A stretch of DNA of 64,000 bases from Bordetella genomosp. 2 (GTDB lineage Bacteria; Pseudomonadota; Gammaproteobacteria; Burkholderiales; Burkholderiaceae_B). Of the stretch, positions 7,009-16,472 are shown in pieces. Numbering within the stretch: position 1 is the stretch's first letter; each line of letters starts with the position of its first letter. The position numbers and the translations under genes were made by a program. Location of the stretch: contig NZ_NEVT01000009.1 of assembly GCF_002261345.1 (NCBI RefSeq), positions 62,001 through 126,000 on the forward strand, written 5' to 3'. The notes under the pieces were generated by a model. That model saw nothing but the letters and a program-made list of their open reading frames with translations. It was not told the DNA's origin and did not search any database.

Positions 7009-9414
7009 ATGAATGCCAACGGTCAACGCAGGAGCGTGTCCCAGGTCATAGGCTGGGTGGTCCTGCTCCTCATTGCGCTCTATTCGCTGCTGGGAGGCGT
7101 CTGGCTGGCGGCGCTGGGGGGCTCGTGGTATTACGCCCTGCTGGGCATCGGGCTACTGGCCGGCGCGGCATATCTCTGGCGCCACCGCGAGCCGGGGCTG
7201 TGGCTTTACGCGCTGGCCCTGGCGGCCACGCTGGCCTGGGGGGTTTGGGAGGTCGGCGCCGATTTCTGGGCGCTGGCGCCGCGCTACGGCCTGCTGTTCC
7301 TGTTCGGCCTGTGGCTCTTGCTGCCGCCCGCCACGCGCGGCTTTGCCGCGCCGCGTCCCGCCAAGTTCGCCATGGGCGCCGCCATGGCGGGCATGCTGGC
7401 GGTGTTGGGCTACGGCATATTCAATGACCCGCAGGAAATCAATGGCACGCTGAGCCGCGCGCAGCCGGCCCAGGCGCAGCCCGTGCCCGGCGTGGCGGAT
7501 GAGGACTGGCCGTCCTACGGGCGCACCGAAGGCGGCGTGCGCTATTCGCCGCTGGCGCAGATCAACGACGAGAACGTCAAGAACCTGCAGGTGGCCTGGA
7601 CCTATCGCACGGGCGACTTCCGCACCGAGAACGACTCCGCCGAGACCACCAACGAGGTCACGCCCATCAAGGTCGGCGACAAGCTGTTCCTGTGCACGCC
7701 GCACCAGTTCCTCGACGCGCTCGACCCCGCCACCGGCAAGCGCCTGTGGCGCTACGATCCGCAGCTCAAGGCCGACAAGACCTTCCAGCACCTGACTTGC
7801 CGCGGCGTGTCCTATCACGACGCCGGCAACACCGCGCGGTTCCCGGCCAGCCTGGCCAAGGCGGGCGGCGCCGCGTCGACTGCGTGCCCGCGCAAGGTGC
7901 TGCTGCCCACCAACGATGGCCGCCTGGTCGCGGTGAATGCCGACAACGGCCAGAAATGCGGCGATTTTGGCGACAATGGCGAGATCGACCTGCAGAAAAG
8001 CATGCCGCACGCCTATCCCGGCGGCTACAACCCGACTTCGCCGCCAGTGGTGACGGCGACGACCATCGTCATCGGCGGCTCGGTGACGGACAATTTCTCC
8101 AACAAAGAGCCCTCCGGCGTGATTCGCGGCTACGACGTGCGCACCGGCGAACTGAAATGGGTGTTCGACACCGGGGCGGAAGATCCGAACGCCATGCCGG
8201 GCGAACACACCAAGTTCGTGCACAATTCGCCCAATGCCTGGGCGCCGCTGGCCTACGATGCGCAGGCCGACGTGGTCTATGTCCCGACCGGCGTGGGCAC
8301 CCCCGACATCTGGGGCGGCGACCGCGACCCGCTGAAGGAGCGTTACGCCAACGCCATCCTGGCGCTGGACGCCACCACCGGGCGCCTGATCTGGCATTTC
8401 CAGACCACCCACCACGACCTGTGGGACATGGACGTGCCGGCGCAGCCCTCGCTGATGGACGTGAAGCTGGCGAACGGCCAGACCGTGCCGGCGATCTATG
8501 TGCTGACCAAGACCGGCAATGTGTTCGTGCTGGACCGCCGCAATGGCCAGCCCATCGTGCCGGTGACGGAGAAGGCCGTGCCGCAGAGCGTGGCGCGCGG
8601 CCCCCAGACCCGGGATGAACATTATTCCCCCACGCAGCCGTTCTCGGCGCTGAACCTGGCTCCCCAGGCGAAGCTCACCGACAAGGACATGTGGGGCGCC
8701 ACGATGCTCGACCAGCTGATGTGCCGCGTGATATTCAAGCGCCTGAATTACGACGGCATCTACACGCCGCCGTCGGAGAACGGCACCCTGGTGTTCCCCG
8801 GCAACCTGGGCGTGTTCGAGTGGGGCGGCATGTCGGTGAACCGGGATCGCCAGGTGGCGCTGATGAACCCGATCGGCCTGCCGTTCGTATCCAAGCTGGT
8901 GCCCGAGGACGCCAACCGCCCCATCAAGGAAAAGGGCGCCGGCACCGAAAGCGGCGTTCAGCCCATGTACGGCACGCCATACGGCGTGGAGCTGAATCCG
9001 TTCCTGTCGCCGCTGGGTCTGCCGTGCAAGGCGCCCGCCTGGGGCTATGTCGCGGGCGTGGACCTGCAGAGCAACGAGGTGGTGTGGAAGAAGCGCATCG
9101 GCACCATCCGCGACAGCCTGCCGCACCTGTTCCAGCTGCCGCCGCTGAAGATCGGCGTGCCGGGCCTGGGCGGTCCCATCTCGACCGCCGGCAACCTGAT
9201 GTTCGTGGCGGCCACGCAGGACAACTACCTGCGCGCGTTCGACGTCACCGATGGCGAGCTGCTGTGGGAGGGGCGGCTGCCAGCCGGCGGGCAGGCCACG
9301 CCGATGACCTATGCCGCCGACGGCAAGCAGTATGTGGTGGTCATGGCCGGCGGCCACGGCTCGTTCGGCACCAAGATGGGCGATTACCTGGTGGCGTATG
9401 CACTGCCGGATTGA
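7009..9414 (+). CDS. Membrane-bound PQQ-dependent dehydrogenase (glucose/quinate/shikimate type)
   Basis: Quinoprotein that oxidises a sugar or polyol at the periplasmic face and passes electrons to ubiquinone. 801 residues, the family's normal length. The N-terminal 140 residues form about five membrane helices; the eight-bladed propeller domain starts at 'DWPSYGRTEGGVRYSPLAQINDENV' (about 164) and includes 'HHDLWDMDVPAQPSL', 'LDRRNGQPI' and the C-terminal 'GQATPMTYAADGKQYVVVMAGGHG'. AAGGAG precedes the ATG. It is monocistronic here and no pqq biosynthesis genes are in the window. Glucose versus quinate specificity cannot be decided from the sequence. Confidence 0.9.
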   Translation: MNANGQRRSVSQVIGWVVLLLIALYSLLGGVWLAALGGSWYYALLGIGLLAGAAYLWRHREPGLWLYALALAATLAWGVWEVGADFWALAPRYGLLFLFGLWLLLPPATRGFAAPRPAKFAMGAAMAGMLAVLGYGIFNDPQEINGTLSRAQPAQAQPVPGVADEDWPSYGRTEGGVRYSPLAQINDENVKNLQVAWTYRTGDFRTENDSAETTNEVTPIKVGDKLFLCTPHQFLDALDPATGKRLWRYDPQLKADKTFQHLTCRGVSYHDAGNTARFPASLAKAGGAASTACPRKVLLPTNDGRLVAVNADNGQKCGDFGDNGEIDLQKSMPHAYPGGYNPTSPPVVTATTIVIGGSVTDNFSNKEPSGVIRGYDVRTGELKWVFDTGAEDPNAMPGEHTKFVHNSPNAWAPLAYDAQADVVYVPTGVGTPDIWGGDRDPLKERYANAILALDATTGRLIWHFQTTHHDLWDMDVPAQPSLMDVKLANGQTVPAIYVLTKTGNVFVLDRRNGQPIVPVTEKAVPQSVARGPQTRDEHYSPTQPFSALNLAPQAKLTDKDMWGATMLDQLMCRVIFKRLNYDGIYTPPSENGTLVFPGNLGVFEWGGMSVNRDRQVALMNPIGLPFVSKLVPEDANRPIKEKGAGTESGVQPMYGTPYGVELNPFLSPLGLPCKAPAWGYVAGVDLQSNEVVWKKRIGTIRDSLPHLFQLPPLKIGVPGLGGPISTAGNLMFVAATQDNYLRAFDVTDGELLWEGRLPAGGQATPMTYAADGKQYVVVMAGGHGSFGTKMGDYLVAYALPD

Positions 9415-9475
9415 AGGGCGGCGCGGCGAGTTTCGCTCAGCGAGCACCCAAGATATTGGCTCAAGTTAAGTTCCT

Positions 9476-10381
9476 CTACAACCGCTGGCAAAAATCCACC
9501 AGCCGTTCCCGGAACCACCGGTGCCCAGGGTCGCTGTCGGCGTTCCGGTGCCACGACAAGTAGACCGGGAACTGCGGCGTGCGCAGCGGCACCGCGTGCG
9601 ACTTGAGCCGGAAGTGGTCGGCGTAGAGCAGGCCCATGCGGCGCGGCAGGGTGCAGACCAGGTCGCTGTTCTGCACCAGCACCGGCATCGACAGGAAATG
9701 CGGCACCGTAACGGCGATCTGGCGCGCCAGGCCGCGCTTGGCCAATGCCAGGTCGATCATCGGGCGCGAGTTGCCGTGGTGCGCCAGCACTACGTGCCGC
9801 AGCGACAGGAACACCTCCAGGCTGAGCCGCTCGGACACCTGCGGATGGTCGCGCCGCGTCAGCGTCAATAGCGATTCGGTCAGCACGCAGGTGTTGTGCA
9901 CCGCCGGCTGCTGCAGCGGGAAATAGTTCAGCGCCAGGTCCACGGTGCCCTCGCGCAGTTCCCCCTGCAGCTGCAGGCCGGGCTCGGGCCGGATGGTGAT
10001 GCGGATGCCCGGCGCGGCCGTGCCGAGCCAGTCGATGAAGCGCGGCAGCACCACGGTCTCGCCGTAGTCCTCCACCGCGACCACGAATTCGCGCTCGGCG
10101 TGCGCGAAATCGAAATCGTCGGCGCCGCGCAGGCCGCTTTCCAGCAGCGCCAGCGCCTGGCGCACCGGCTCGGCCAGGGCCTTGGCGCGGGCGGTCGGCG
10201 CCATGCCCTGCGCGCTGCGCTCGAACAAGGGGTCTTCCAGCCGCTCGCGCAGGCGCGCCAGCGCATTGCTGACGGTGGGCTGGGACAGGTGCAAACGGGC
10301 GGCGGCCTTGGAGATATTGCGCTCGGCAAAGATCGCATCGAAGACCAGCAGCAGGTTCAGGTCCAGCGTCCGCAGGTTCAT
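9476..10381 (-). CDS. LysR family transcriptional regulator
   Basis: 301 residues: N-terminal winged HTH (1-65, 'LDLNLLLVFDAIFAERNISKAAARLHLSQPTVSNALARLRERL') and a LysR effector domain from about 90. The NodD/PcaQ-like opening 'MNLRTLDLNLL' fits regulators of aromatic or acyl-CoA catabolism. It is divergent from the enoyl-CoA hydratase that opens catabolic module A, with a 106-bp intergenic region containing a dyad, so it probably controls that module. Confidence 0.92.
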   Translation of the reverse strand: MNLRTLDLNLLLVFDAIFAERNISKAAARLHLSQPTVSNALARLRERLEDPLFERSAQGMAPTARAKALAEPVRQALALLESGLRGADDFDFAHAEREFVVAVEDYGETVVLPRFIDWLGTAAPGIRITIRPEPGLQLQGELREGTVDLALNYFPLQQPAVHNTCVLTESLLTLTRRDHPQVSERLSLEVFLSLRHVVLAHHGNSRPMIDLALAKRGLARQIAVTVPHFLSMPVLVQNSDLVCTLPRRMGLLYADHFRLKSHAVPLRTPQFPVYLSWHRNADSDPGHRWFRERLVDFCQRL

Positions 10382-10396
10382 ACGCGCCCTTTATTT

Positions 10397-10419
10397 GGAA
10401 TCTGAATTTTCAGTATTCC
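10397..10419. promoter_or_regulatory. Dyad in LysR/hydratase divergent promoter
   Basis: GGAATCTGAA (10397-10406) faces TTCAGTATTCC (10409-10419): the arms are inverted repeats apart from a single inserted base. It sits 16-38 bp upstream of the LysR start, within an AT-rich patch followed by TATATAAAG, the expected place for an autoregulatory and divergent LysR binding site. Confidence 0.5.
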
Positions 10420-10487
10420 ATATATAAAGTTGTCGAATGGCTCCCGAGCTTACAACAATGAGGCCCATCACAACACGGGAGACAAGC

Positions 10488-11279
10488 ATGGATGGGCCGG
10501 CGCGCGATAACGACCTGGTGCTGCTGGACCGCCCGGACCAGGGCGTGGCGCGGCTTACCCTGAACCGGCCCGCGGCGCGCAATGCGCTCAACTCGGCCTT
10601 GCGCCAGGCGCTGCGCCAGGCGTTCGAGGCGCTGGAACAGGACGCCTCGGTGCGCTGCGTGGTGCTGCGCGGCAGCCACGGCTGCTTCGCGGCCGGCGCC
10701 GACCTCAAGGAAATCGCCGGCCTCGACGCCGGCGCGGTGGCGCGGCTGCCGGTGCTGGAGACTTGGCGGGTCATCGCCGGCTTCAGCAAGCCGCTGATCG
10801 CCGCCGTGGCCGGCCCCGCGCTGGGCGGGGGCTGCGAGCTGGCGCAGCATGCCGACATCATCCTGGCGGCGCGCAGCGCGCGCTTCGGCCAACCGGAGGT
10901 CAATGTGGGCATCATGCCCGGCGGCGGGGCCACGCAGCGCCTGGTGCGCGCGCTGGGATACTGGCGCGCGATGCGGCTGATGCTCGCCGGGGAGCCGATC
11001 TCGGCCGAGGAGGCGCTGGCCATCGGCCTGGCCAGCGAGGTGGTCGACGACGAACGCCTCGATGCGCGCGCCCTGGAGCTGGCGCGGCTGATCGCCTCGC
11101 GACCGCCGATCGCGGTGCGCCAGATCAAGCGGGTCGCCCTGGCCGGCGCCGACGCCAGCCTGGCCACCGGCCTGCAGCTGGAACGCCAGGCGTTCGAGCT
11201 GCTGTTCGACACGCAGGACCAGAAAGAAGGCATGCGCGCCTTCGCCGAACGCCGCCCGCCGGTTTTCGCCGGGCGCTGA
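10488..11279 (+). CDS. Enoyl-CoA hydratase/isomerase family protein
   Basis: Crotonase-fold enzyme, 263 residues from ATG at 10488 (GGGAGA seven bases upstream; an earlier in-frame ATG has no RBS). Oxyanion-hole segments are 'CFAAGADLKEIAGL' and 'PALGGGCELAQHADIILA', and the catalytic Glu regions 'GQPEVNVGIMPGGGATQRL' match true hydratases. First gene of module A; the thiolase-fold gene starts 31 bp downstream. It would hydrate the 2-enoyl-CoA produced by the acyl-CoA dehydrogenase in the same operon. Confidence 0.9.
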   Translation: MDGPARDNDLVLLDRPDQGVARLTLNRPAARNALNSALRQALRQAFEALEQDASVRCVVLRGSHGCFAAGADLKEIAGLDAGAVARLPVLETWRVIAGFSKPLIAAVAGPALGGGCELAQHADIILAARSARFGQPEVNVGIMPGGGATQRLVRALGYWRAMRLMLAGEPISAEEALAIGLASEVVDDERLDARALELARLIASRPPIAVRQIKRVALAGADASLATGLQLERQAFELLFDTQDQKEGMRAFAERRPPVFAGR

Positions 11280-11310
11280 AGATTCCCCCCACCACGCGAG
11301 GAAGTTCTCG

Positions 11311-12522
11311 ATGTCCCAAGATGTAGCGATCATCGGCACCGGGCGCACGCCCTACAGCCGCGCCAAGCCGGGCGAAACCCTCTACACGGTCGACGAGTAC
11401 ATCGCCTGGGCGGCCGACCTGGCCCTGCAGCAGGCCGGCATGTCCAAGAATGATTTCGACGGCCAGGGGCTGGGCGTGGCGCACGCGGAGACGGCGCACA
11501 CCGTCAACTGGTCGGCCGCGACGGCCGAGAACCTGGGCATCAGCCCGCAGATCCTGCTGCGCGCCGACCAGGGCGGCGCTTCCGCCACGGCCATGCTGAT
11601 CCGCGCGGCGGCGTTGATCCGCGCGGGGGTGGTAGACCGCGTGCTGGTGGTCGGCGCCGACACGCCGCTGAACATTCCCTCGGCCGCGCCCGGCCTGCCC
11701 TTGTCGCCCGAGCGATCGCGCGGCGTGTACTGGGATTTCCAGGGACCGTTCGGCGTCATGGGCGCGACCGCGCAGTTCGCGCTGGTGTTGACGCGCTACA
11801 TGCACCAGTTCCCGGGGCTGCGTTTCGAGACACTGGGCAAGATCGCGGCCAGCAACCGTTTCCATGCCTCGCTGCATCCCGGCGCGATCTATCGCACGCC
11901 TTTCACGGTCGAAGACTACCTGGCCTCGCGCGTGCTGTCGGACCCGATCCGGCTGCTGGACTGCGTGCCCATTGTCAACGGCGGGCTGGCCTATGTCGTG
12001 ACCTCGGGCGAGACGGCGCGGCGCCTGTGCGACAAGCCGGTCTGGCTGCGCGGCTTCGGCGAAGCCAACAATTACTACCATGGCGCGCGCGCCTTGCCCG
12101 ACATCACCACCACCGGCTTCGCGCAGTCCGGGCCGGCTGCGCTGAAGATGGCCGGCGTCTCGCATGCCGACATCGATTTCTTCCAGCCCTATGACGACTA
12201 CCCCTTCATTTCGATGATGACCATCGAGGACTGGGGGTTCTGCAAGAAAGGCGAAGGCGGGCGCTTCATCGACGAGCACGACCTGCGCTTCGACGGCGAC
12301 TTTCCCCTTTCCACCGACGGCGGCCAGCTCTCCGGCGGCCAGCCGGGCGGCGCCATCGGCGGTTTCATGCCGCTGATCGAGGCGGTGACGCAGCTGCGCG
12401 GCGAGGCCGGCGAGCGCCAGGTAAAGAACGCGCGCATCGGCGCGGCGTGCGGCTTCGGCGGCATTCCCTATGGCCGGCCGGGGCGCAGCTGCGTCGCCGT
12501 CGTGCTCGGCAACGACGATTGA
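11311..12522 (+). CDS. Thiolase-fold protein (SCP2/Ltp2-like), possible retro-aldolase
   Basis: 403 residues of the lipid-transfer/SCP-x thiolase family. The position of the nucleophilic Cys of true thiolases falls in 'LRADQGGASATAMLIRAAAL', where no Cys is seen. The 'FFQPYDDYPFISMM' block keeps the tyrosines around the site used by Ltp2-type aldolases, and 'GGQLSGGQPGG' replaces the usual His-containing loop. The next gene, 11 bp downstream, encodes a DUF35 protein, the obligate partner of Ltp2 aldolases. I infer acyl-CoA carbon-carbon cleavage, retro-aldol more likely than thiolytic. RBS GAGGAA precedes the start. Confidence 0.8.
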   Translation: MSQDVAIIGTGRTPYSRAKPGETLYTVDEYIAWAADLALQQAGMSKNDFDGQGLGVAHAETAHTVNWSAATAENLGISPQILLRADQGGASATAMLIRAAALIRAGVVDRVLVVGADTPLNIPSAAPGLPLSPERSRGVYWDFQGPFGVMGATAQFALVLTRYMHQFPGLRFETLGKIAASNRFHASLHPGAIYRTPFTVEDYLASRVLSDPIRLLDCVPIVNGGLAYVVTSGETARRLCDKPVWLRGFGEANNYYHGARALPDITTTGFAQSGPAALKMAGVSHADIDFFQPYDDYPFISMMTIEDWGFCKKGEGGRFIDEHDLRFDGDFPLSTDGGQLSGGQPGGAIGGFMPLIEAVTQLRGEAGERQVKNARIGAACGFGGIPYGRPGRSCVAVVLGNDD

Positions 12523-12533
12523 GGGCCTTGACC

Positions 12534-12956
12534 ATGACCGATTCCCCCCTGCACAAGCCGCTGCCCGCCATCACCGACCAGACGCGCCCGTTCTGGAGTG
12601 CCGCCCGCGAGGGCCGCCTGGTGCTGCAGAAATGCCAGCGCTGCGGCACGTTCAACTTCCACCCCAAGCCGTGGTGCATCGAGTGCGGCTCGCGCGAGCT
12701 GCGCTGGACCGAGGCGCGGCCGACCGGCACCGTGTATTCGCATACGGTGTCGCGCTCGGTAGCCATGAACTATCCGGGCTGGCAGCAGGACTTGCCGCTG
12801 ATCCTGTGCCTGATCGACCTGGACGACGGCGCGCGCCTGTATGGCCACGTGACCGGTTGCGCTCCGGAGGACATCCGCATCGGCATGCGGGTCGGCGTGC
12901 ATTTCGAGACCATCAGCGAAGACGCCGGCATTCCCAAGTTCCATCCCCTGGACTGA
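12534..12956 (+). CDS. DUF35 OB-fold protein with zinc ribbon
   Basis: 140 residues. N-terminal rubredoxin-like zinc ribbon with two Cys pairs, [20 protein letters not shown] (about residues 34-53), followed by the OB-fold domain (about 60-135, '[13 protein letters not shown]', '[15 protein letters not shown]'). DUF35 proteins act as acyl-CoA-binding partners of thiolase-fold enzymes. I chose ATG at 12534, just after the thiolase-fold stop, over the long upstream extension, which is a frame shadow of that gene. The next gene starts 4 bp after the stop. Confidence 0.88.
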   Translation: MTDSPLHKPLPAITDQTRPFWSAAREGRLVLQKCQRCGTFNFHPKPWCIECGSRELRWTEARPTGTVYSHTVSRSVAMNYPGWQQDLPLILCLIDLDDGARLYGHVTGCAPEDIRIGMRVGVHFETISEDAGIPKFHPLD

Positions 12957-12960
12957 CACC

Positions 12961-14178
12961 ATGAGCCCGGAACCCGATCCGCAGACGCTGCGCAAGGCCG
13001 CCATGCGCGACGTGTCCTTCAATTGGGAGGATCCGCTGTGCCTGGATGAATTGCTGACCGGCGAGGAACGCATGATCCGCGACAGCGCGCGCGCCTATGC
13101 GCAGGAGCGCCTGATGCCGCGCATCCTGCTGGCGCACCGCCACGAAGACTTCGACGTCGCGGTAATGAAAGAAATGGCCGAACTCGGCCTGCTCGGCGCC
13201 ACCATCGACGGCTACGGCTGCGCGGGCATCAGTTATGTGGGCTACGGCCTGATCGCGCGCGAGTTCGAGCGGGTCGACACGGCCTTCCGCTCGGCGCTGG
13301 GGGTGCAGAGCACCTTGTCGATGATGCCGATCTACCTGTTCGGCAGCCAGGCGCAGCGCGAGCGCTACCTGCCCGCGATGGCGCGCGCCGAGCTGCTGGG
13401 CTGCTTCGGCCTGACCGAGCCGGACCACGGCTCCGACCCTGGCTCCATGGCGGCGCGCGCGCGGCAGGTGGAAGGCGGCTGGCGCCTGTCGGGCACCAAG
13501 ACCTGGATCACCCATGCGCCGATCGCGGACCTGATGGTGGTCTGGGCCAAGGACGATGCGGGCGAGGTGCGCGGCTTCATCCTGGAGCGCGGCATGCCGG
13601 GCCTGGAAACGGCCAAGATCGACGGCAAGTTCTCGGTGCGCGCCTCGCCGACCGGCCAGATCCTGATGGACGAGGTGTTCGTGCCCGAGTCGCAGCGCCT
13701 GCCCGCCGCCAGGGGCATCGGCGCGCCGTTCGCCTGCCTGAACAACGCCCGCTTCGGCATCTGCTGGGGCGCCATGGGCGCCGCCGAATTCTGCTGGCAC
13801 GCCGCGCGCCAGTATGCCCTGGACCGCAAGCAGTTCGGCCGCCCCCTGGCCGCCAACCAGCTGATCCAGAAGAAGCTGGCCGACATGCAGACCGAGATCA
13901 CCCTGGGCCTGCACGCCTGCCTGCAACTGAGCCGCCTGCGCGACGCCGGCCGGGCCAGCCCGGAAATGGTGTCGCTCATGAAACGCAATTGCGCCGGCAA
14001 GGCGCTGGAGATCGCCCGCATGGCGCGCGACATCCACGGCGGCAACGGCATTTCGGACGGCTTTCATGTCATCCGCCATGTGCTGAACCTGGAGACGGTC
14101 AACACGCTGGAGGGCACCCACGACATCCATGCGCTGGTGCTCGGCCGCGCCCAGACCGGCATTTCGGCTTTTGCATGA
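12961..14178 (+). CDS. Glutaryl-CoA dehydrogenase-like acyl-CoA dehydrogenase
   Basis: FAD enzyme of 405 residues. Diagnostic features of the glutaryl-CoA dehydrogenase branch are '[22 protein letters not shown]' at the N-terminus, '[16 protein letters not shown]', and the catalytic-base segment '[19 protein letters not shown]' near the C-terminus, where the Glu is present. It may be a true glutaryl-CoA dehydrogenase or act on another substrate; the operon with a thiolase-fold/DUF35 pair and acyl-CoA ligase suggests a dedicated catabolic route rather than lysine/tryptophan breakdown alone. Confidence 0.88.
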   Translation: MSPEPDPQTLRKAAMRDVSFNWEDPLCLDELLTGEERMIRDSARAYAQERLMPRILLAHRHEDFDVAVMKEMAELGLLGATIDGYGCAGISYVGYGLIAREFERVDTAFRSALGVQSTLSMMPIYLFGSQAQRERYLPAMARAELLGCFGLTEPDHGSDPGSMAARARQVEGGWRLSGTKTWITHAPIADLMVVWAKDDAGEVRGFILERGMPGLETAKIDGKFSVRASPTGQILMDEVFVPESQRLPAARGIGAPFACLNNARFGICWGAMGAAEFCWHAARQYALDRKQFGRPLAANQLIQKKLADMQTEITLGLHACLQLSRLRDAGRASPEMVSLMKRNCAGKALEIARMARDIHGGNGISDGFHVIRHVLNLETVNTLEGTHDIHALVLGRAQTGISAFA

Positions 14179-14294
14179 CCCGCGCGCCGGCGGCGGCCGG
14201 CGCACGGCGGCGCCACCGCCGCGCGGCGCAGGACTGGCCACGGCAGCGGCTTTTTCGGTTTCACTTTGTGCGTTTCAGACCTCGAACCACGGAT

Positions 14295-16409
14295 ATGAAC
14301 CTGACCGACTCCTCCCGCACCGACGCCATCCAGCGCATGATCCATCCCCGCGCGATCGCGGTCATCGGCGCCTCGGCCGACCTGTCCAAGGTCAATGGCC
14401 GTCCGCTCAAGCACCTGCTCGACAAGGGCTATACGGGCCGCATCCTGCCGGTCAATCCCAAGTATCGCGAGATCGCCGGGCTGGCCTGCTACCCGGACAT
14501 CGCCAGCCTGCCCGACGGGGTCGACGTGGCGGTGGTGGCGGTGCCGGCCAGCGAAGTCATCGCCAGCGTCGAGGCGCTCGGCGCGCGCGGCGTGCCGGCC
14601 GCCGTGGTGTTCAGCTCCGGCTTCGGCGAGATGGGCGCCGCGGGGCGCGCGCTCGAACAGCGTCTGGCCGCCGCCGCGCAGCGCGCCGGGGTGCTGCTGT
14701 GCGGCCCGAACTGCCTGGGTTTCATCAATGCCTTCGAGAACGTCTACGCCACTTTCAGCCAGTATGCGGACGGCGAGACCGGCGCCGGCCCGATCGCCTT
14801 CGTGACCCAGTCGGGCGCGTTCGGCACGGCGATCGCCGCGCTGGTGCGCCAGCGCGGCCTGGGCCTGGGCTATTTCATCAATACCGGCAACGAGGCCGGC
14901 CTGGCGTTCACGGAGCTGATGCTGGCGGTCATCGAGGACCCGCGCATCCGCGTGGCGGCCGGCTACCTGGAAGGGCTGGCGGACGGCGACGGCCTGGTCC
15001 GGCTGGCGCGGCGCTGCCGCGAACTGGGCAAGCCGCTGGTGCTGACCAAGGTCGGGCGCATGGCCGCCGGCGCGCGCGCGGCCGCCTCGCACACGGGCGC
15101 GCTGGCGGTGCAGGACGCGGTCTTCGATGCAGTCATCCGCCAATATGGCGTGCTGCGCGCGCGCAACGAGGAGCAGATGCTGGACATGCTGGAAGCGCTG
15201 GCCCAGCCGCGCGCCTGCGCCGGTTTCGGCCTGGGCATCGCCACCCAGTCGGGCGGCGCCGGCGTCATGATGGCGGACCGCGCCGAAGAGGTCGGGCTGA
15301 CGGTGCCCGCGCTGGAGGCCGCCACGCAGCGCCGGCTGGCCGAGTTCATGCCGGCCTTCGGCGCGGCCGGCAATCCGGTCGACGTGACCGGCCAGTTCGT
15401 CGCCCGCCCGGAGTTGCTGCGCGAATCCGTCATCGCCCTGCTCGACGATCCGCAAGTGCACGTGGCGATCGTCTGGCTGCAGCTGATGACGGCGCATGTG
15501 GACACGCTGGTCGCCATCTTCGCCGAGATCCAGGCGCGCACCGACAAGCCTTTCTTCGTGTGCTGGGTCGCCGCCCCGCCGGCGGCGCCGCAGCGCCTGC
15601 GCGAACTCGGCATCGCGGTCTACGGCGCCGGCGAGCGCGCGGTGGAAGCCGCCGCCGCCCTGGCCCGCTACCACGCCGGCCGTCCGGCGGCGGCGCAGCC
15701 GACCGCCGCCGCCGCGCCCTGCCCGCCGGGACTCGACCCGCGCCGGGACGGCATGGTGCCGAGCGTCCAGGCGACCGCCTGGCTGCAGGCGGCCGGCATC
15801 CCCATGGCGCCGGTCGCGCTGGCGCGCGATGGCGACGCAGCGGTCGCCGCCTGGCGCGGCTGCGGGCGCGCGGTCGCGCTCAAGATCGAATCGCCCGATA
15901 TCGCGCACAAGACCGAGGTGGGCGGCGTGCTGCTCAAGCTGGACGACGCGGCGGCGGTGCGCGCGGGGGTGGCCACGCTGCTGGCCAACGCCGCGCGCCA
16001 CGCTCCCGGCGCGCGCATCGCGGGCGTGCTGGTCCAGCCCATGGCCGAGGGCCATCTCGAACTGGTGGTGGGCGTCCAGCGCGACCCGGTGTTCGGCGCC
16101 ATGGTCATGGTCGGCAGCGGCGGCGTGCTGGTCGAAGTGCTGAAGGACGTCGCCTTCCGGCGCGCGCCGTTCGACGTGGATACGGGCCTGGCCATGCTGG
16201 ACGAGTTGCGCATGGGCGCGTTGCTGGATGGCGTGCGCGGCCAGCCGGCGGTGGATCGCCGGGCCGTGGCGCGATTGTTGTCGGACCTGTCGCGCTGGGC
16301 CGCGGCCACGCCGCGGCTTGCCGAGCTGGATCTCAATCCGGTGCGCGTCGGCCCCGCCGGGCCGGTGGCGGTCGATTGCGTGATGGTATTGCGCGACCCG
16401 CAGGCGTAG
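14295..16409 (+). CDS. Acyl-CoA ligase, ADP-forming (acetate--CoA ligase family)
   Basis: 704 residues in one chain: CoA-binding domain (about 10-110, 'IHPRAIAVIGASADLSKVNGRP'), succinyl-CoA-ligase-like domain (about 150-460) with the phosphohistidine loop 'AAASHTGALAVQ', and a C-terminal ATP-grasp domain (about 490-700, 'GRAVALKIESPDIAHKTEVGGVLLKL'). It interconverts an acyl-CoA and acid with ADP/ATP. The start at 14295 is the first Met fitting the CoA-binding domain, with only a weak RBS; a 116-bp gap separates it from the dehydrogenase. It either activates the substrate or harvests the product of module A. Confidence 0.88.
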   Translation: MNLTDSSRTDAIQRMIHPRAIAVIGASADLSKVNGRPLKHLLDKGYTGRILPVNPKYREIAGLACYPDIASLPDGVDVAVVAVPASEVIASVEALGARGVPAAVVFSSGFGEMGAAGRALEQRLAAAAQRAGVLLCGPNCLGFINAFENVYATFSQYADGETGAGPIAFVTQSGAFGTAIAALVRQRGLGLGYFINTGNEAGLAFTELMLAVIEDPRIRVAAGYLEGLADGDGLVRLARRCRELGKPLVLTKVGRMAAGARAAASHTGALAVQDAVFDAVIRQYGVLRARNEEQMLDMLEALAQPRACAGFGLGIATQSGGAGVMMADRAEEVGLTVPALEAATQRRLAEFMPAFGAAGNPVDVTGQFVARPELLRESVIALLDDPQVHVAIVWLQLMTAHVDTLVAIFAEIQARTDKPFFVCWVAAPPAAPQRLRELGIAVYGAGERAVEAAAALARYHAGRPAAAQPTAAAAPCPPGLDPRRDGMVPSVQATAWLQAAGIPMAPVALARDGDAAVAAWRGCGRAVALKIESPDIAHKTEVGGVLLKLDDAAAVRAGVATLLANAARHAPGARIAGVLVQPMAEGHLELVVGVQRDPVFGAMVMVGSGGVLVEVLKDVAFRRAPFDVDTGLAMLDELRMGALLDGVRGQPAVDRRAVARLLSDLSRWAAATPRLAELDLNPVRVGPAGPVAVDCVMVLRDPQA

Positions 16410-16417
16410 TCCCTTCC

Positions 16418-16448
16418 GGGCGCCGCCGTTGCGGCGGCGCCCTTCTTC
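16418..16448 (+). terminator. Rho-independent terminator after acyl-CoA ligase
   Basis: Perfect GC-rich stem GGGCGCCGCC (16418-16427) with GGCGGCGCCC (16433-16442), one more G-C pair inside, and a three-base loop, followed by TTCTTCC. It lies directly after the ligase stop and 25 bp before the Bug gene, so the Bug gene may be attenuated relative to the operon. Confidence 0.75.
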
Positions 16449-16472
16449 CACAAGGCATGAAGGAGACACAAG

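Noticed and set aside
7153-9447. 764-residue open frame antisense to the PQQ dehydrogenase
   Set aside because: His/Arg/Gln-rich composition without any domain; it mirrors the codon pattern of the real gene on the plus strand.
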